NCBI GenBank assembly: GCA_015661935.1
Contig: DQVD01000418.1
Location: 1-7,595 of the forward strand
DNA length: 7,595 nucleotides
Direction of reading: 5' to 3'
Source of the DNA: Desulfocapsa sulfexigens
GTDB lineage: Bacteria > Desulfobacterota > Desulfobulbia > Desulfobulbales > Desulfocapsaceae
The notes beneath the pieces are model-generated. The model had not been told where the DNA came from. It saw only the letters and a list, made by a program, of their open reading frames with translations, and did not search any database. A program made the position numbers and the translations under genes. Within the stretch, counting starts at the first letter, position 1. Each line of letters begins with the position of its first letter. Shown one piece after another: positions 6,078 to 7,595 of the stretch.

Positions 6078-7046
6078 ATGAGTGATCAGGAAATGTCAGG
6101 AAAAGAAAAAACATTGTTTGGTAAAGGGCTTAATCCTTCCAACATACTTCCCCGGAAATTGACTCTGGAATCTAATATTAAATTTCGTTGTCATCCGGGA
6201 GTAGAATGTTTTACTGCCTGTTGTCGTGGAATTAAGATTGTTCTTACGCCCTATGATATTCTGATGCTTAAAAATCGTTTGGGATTGCCAGCTCATGAGC
6301 TTCTTCAGAAATATACCACCCCGGTATATCTTGAAAAAACTGATATGCCTGGTGTCGCTCTGAAGCTTCGTGAGGATGATGAAAACACTTGTCCATTTGT
6401 GACGCCTGAAGGGTGCACAGTGTACACTGATCGTCCCTCAGCCTGCCGTTATTATCCTGTTGGGATGGCCGATTTCCATGAGGGAGGCAGTTTTATGGGA
6501 GCGGGGCATGATCAAAATGAGGAAGAAAAGTTTTTCTTTATTGTAAAAGAAGATCATTGCAAAGGCTTCAAAGAAGACAAGGAATGGACTGTTGCGGAAT
6601 GGCGAAAGGATCAGGGTGTTGATGTTCGTGATGAGATGAATAAAGAATGGCTTCGCCTTGTTATGCGTCGTAAATCCTTCGGCCATCAGGCGTCGCTTTC
6701 AGAACAGGCGAAACGTATGTTCTTTATGGCATCAACTGATCTCGACCATTTCCGTAGATTTATTTTAGAAAGTAGTTTTCTGGATACTTATATCATAGAT
6801 GATGAAACGCTCGATAAGATTAAAAATGATGATGTTGAATTGATGCTCTTTTCTTTTAAATATCTGGCCAATGCACTTTTTGGTGCTGAAGGTTTGACGA
6901 TGAGAGAGGATAAAATTCAGAAAAAAGTCGAAGAGATCAAACAACGGCAGGATGATTCGGTATTGCAGTCCGTTGAAGACTACAAAAAAATCAAGGCGGA
7001 TCGCGGTGAAGAAATTGATCCTAATCTCGGCCTGGATAAAAAATAA
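6078..7046 (+). CDS. YkgJ-family cysteine-cluster protein (UPF0153-like)
   Basis: This 322-aa cytoplasmic protein has the N-terminal cysteine cluster of the YkgJ family, thought to bind a metal (zinc or iron); no biochemical role is firmly established. Cysteines lie at 38, 44, 48 and 49 (CHPGVECFTACCRG), then at 105, 113 and 123 in CPF...GCTVYTDRPSACRYYP, with another at 161. The family core ends near residue 165. The remaining ~155 residues are helical and charged, with a likely coiled coil around 275-310 and a lysine-rich end. ATG 6078 is preferred over the adjacent TTG at 6075 because AAAAGG (6065-6070) is then seven bases upstream. It appears monocistronic, between the strong promoter upstream and a 38-bp palindromic terminator downstream. 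The function of the long C-terminal half is unknown to me. Confidence 0.88.
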   Translation: MSDQEMSGKEKTLFGKGLNPSNILPRKLTLESNIKFRCHPGVECFTACCRGIKIVLTPYDILMLKNRLGLPAHELLQKYTTPVYLEKTDMPGVALKLREDDENTCPFVTPEGCTVYTDRPSACRYYPVGMADFHEGGSFMGAGHDQNEEEKFFFIVKEDHCKGFKEDKEWTVAEWRKDQGVDVRDEMNKEWLRLVMRRKSFGHQASLSEQAKRMFFMASTDLDHFRRFILESSFLDTYIIDDETLDKIKNDDVELMLFSFKYLANALFGAEGLTMREDKIQKKVEEIKQRQDDSVLQSVEDYKKIKADRGEEIDPNLGLDKK

Positions 7047-7130
7047 AATTGAGCAGAAAATGAAAGTCAGGTTCACCACGAGGTATGAAATCTTATCGAT
7101 GTAACCTGATAGAAAAACTGCAGCCAATAC

Positions 7131-7168
7131 AAAAAGGGCCTTGGAAGAATTCTTCCAAGGCCCTTTTT
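7131..7168. terminator. Perfect 38-bp palindromic bidirectional terminator
   Basis: Every base from 7131 to 7168 pairs with its mirror about the central GAATTC (7147-7152). An A5 tract leads into GGGCCTTGGAAGAA, its exact complement follows, and a T7 tract ends at 7170. The GC-rich stem with A-run and T-run on either side terminates on both strands. It serves the cysteine-cluster gene ending at 7046, and could also stop transcripts from the convergent oxidoreductase gene ending at 7346. Confidence 0.93.
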
Positions 7169-7250
7169 TTGTCTTAATACCTCTAATTCCTATCAGAATG
7201 TAGCGGTTTAGCAGGGTAAGCTAGACTACTTCCGTGCCTCAGGTTTGCTC

Positions 7251-7296
7251 GTTCTTGCATTGTCGCCATAGTGGAGCTATGCGACGATGCAAGAAC
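7251..7296. repeat. Long hairpin element (about 20-bp arms) in the convergent gap
   Basis: GTTCTTGCAT (7251-7260) pairs exactly with ATGCAAGAAC (7287-7296). GTCGC pairs with GCGAC and ATAG with CTAT further in, with one mismatch, one bulged C, and the loop TGGAG (7272-7276). There is no T-run on either side, so it is not a standard terminator. It is directly followed by the 26-bp module also found in the element near 5695, so I regard both as members of one repeat family. Confidence 0.8.
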
Positions 7297-7303
7297 GTGC
7301 AAT

Positions 7304-7330
7304 CGGAGTCTCGTTGTGCTCGCTTACCTT
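7304..7330 (+). repeat. Shared module, copy 2 (direct repeat with 5727-5752)
   Basis: CGGAGTCTCG, then TTGT, then GCTCGCTTACCTT. It is identical to copy 1 except in the short central spacer, in the same orientation, and ends 15 bp before the stop of the minus-strand oxidoreductase gene. The two copies bracket the cysteine-cluster gene with its promoter and terminator. Confidence 0.8.
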
Positions 7331-7345
7331 GGTGCTGATGAAACT

Positions 7346-7595
7346 TTACTTCTCTGGTTCAAGGGATGCTGCCCTTGCCTTGAGAAATTTCCAGCTCTTG
7401 GTAACATCTTTCTGAGACTCAGCCATAAGTTCATCAGCATGCTCAGGATTCATCATCTTCAGCATGCGGTAGCGATTCTCACCCATTGCATACTCTTCAA
7501 AAGTCATTGTAGGCTCTTTGGAGTCAATGGAAAGAGGATTCTTACCTGCTGCTTCAAGATCAGGATTATAACGATACAGAGGCCAATGTCCACAC
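7346..7595 (-). CDS. nifJ: Pyruvate:ferredoxin (flavodoxin) oxidoreductase, C-terminal fragment
   Basis: Only the last 82 complete codons are in the window; the gene continues beyond the right edge on the minus strand. The fragment begins CGHWPLYRYNPDLEAAGKNP, continues IDSKEP and FEEYAMGENRYRML, and ends LEPEK before TAA at 7346-7348. This is the characteristic end of single-chain pyruvate:ferredoxin oxidoreductase, the thiamine-diphosphate, iron-sulfur enzyme that converts pyruvate and CoA to acetyl-CoA, CO2 and reduced ferredoxin in anaerobes. The catalytic and cluster domains lie outside. It ends soon after the conserved part, without the long C-terminal extension known from the Desulfovibrio africanus enzyme. 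It is convergent with the cysteine-cluster gene. The usual full length of about 1,170-1,200 residues cannot be checked here. Confidence 0.92.
   Translation of the reverse strand, partial: CGHWPLYRYNPDLEAAGKNPLSIDSKEPTMTFEEYAMGENRYRMLKMMNPEHADELMAESQKDVTKSWKFLKARAASLEPEK

Noticed and set aside
7067..7109. Inverted repeat TCAGGTT/AACCTGA after the cysteine-cluster gene
   Set aside because: 7-bp stem with a 29-nt loop, close to a far stronger terminator; likely chance.
1..7595. CRISPR array, tRNA, rRNA, transposase or phage genes
   Set aside because: No regularly spaced repeats, no tRNA-like cloverleaf or rRNA sequence, and no recombinase, transposase or capsid-like protein in any convincing frame.

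Overview
The window reads as chromosomal DNA of an anaerobic, sulfur-metabolising bacterium, most likely a deltaproteobacterium (Desulfobacterota, Desulfobulbales-like). Three things point there: a persulfide/CoA-disulfide reductase fused to rhodanese, the C-terminus of a pyruvate:ferredoxin oxidoreductase, and moderately AT-rich coding sequence. The lineage is inferred from gene content only.

Left part, plus strand (1-4148). The window opens inside a membrane-anchored sensor histidine kinase with complete DHp and ATPase cores. Its stop codon overlaps the ATG of a 13-codon relic that looks like the first residues of a response regulator. Next come a tightly coupled ABC ATPase and permease pair of the FetA/FetB (YbbL/YbbM, UPF0014) type, with no base between stop and start. 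After a 101-bp intergenic gap with a consensus -10 box comes a 574-aa FAD/NAD-dependent CoA-disulfide/persulfide reductase with a C-terminal rhodanese domain.

Middle (4149-5694). Directly behind the reductase is a perfect 9-bp inverted repeat. Abutting it is a broken CheY-type receiver pseudogene: the first ~50 residues are missing, the phospho-acceptor Asp is kept, and one base is missing in an A-run. Convergent to it, on the minus strand, are a PHP-family histidinol-phosphatase-like gene and, overlapping its start, a 64-aa protein of unknown function.

Right part (5695-7595). A ~158-bp element with long imperfect inverted-repeat ends lies upstream of a near-consensus sigma70 promoter (TTGACA-N17-TATTAT). 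That promoter should drive a 322-aa YkgJ-type cysteine-cluster protein. Downstream are a perfect 38-bp palindromic terminator, a second long hairpin element, and the convergent 3' end of a pyruvate:ferredoxin oxidoreductase gene. The two hairpin elements share a ~26-bp module in the same orientation, so the cysteine-cluster gene sits between direct repeats.

The main unexpected content is two response-regulator fragments (one 5', one 3') about 3.3 kb apart, and a pair of related palindromic intergenic elements. I do not see a clear new multi-gene defence or mobile system.
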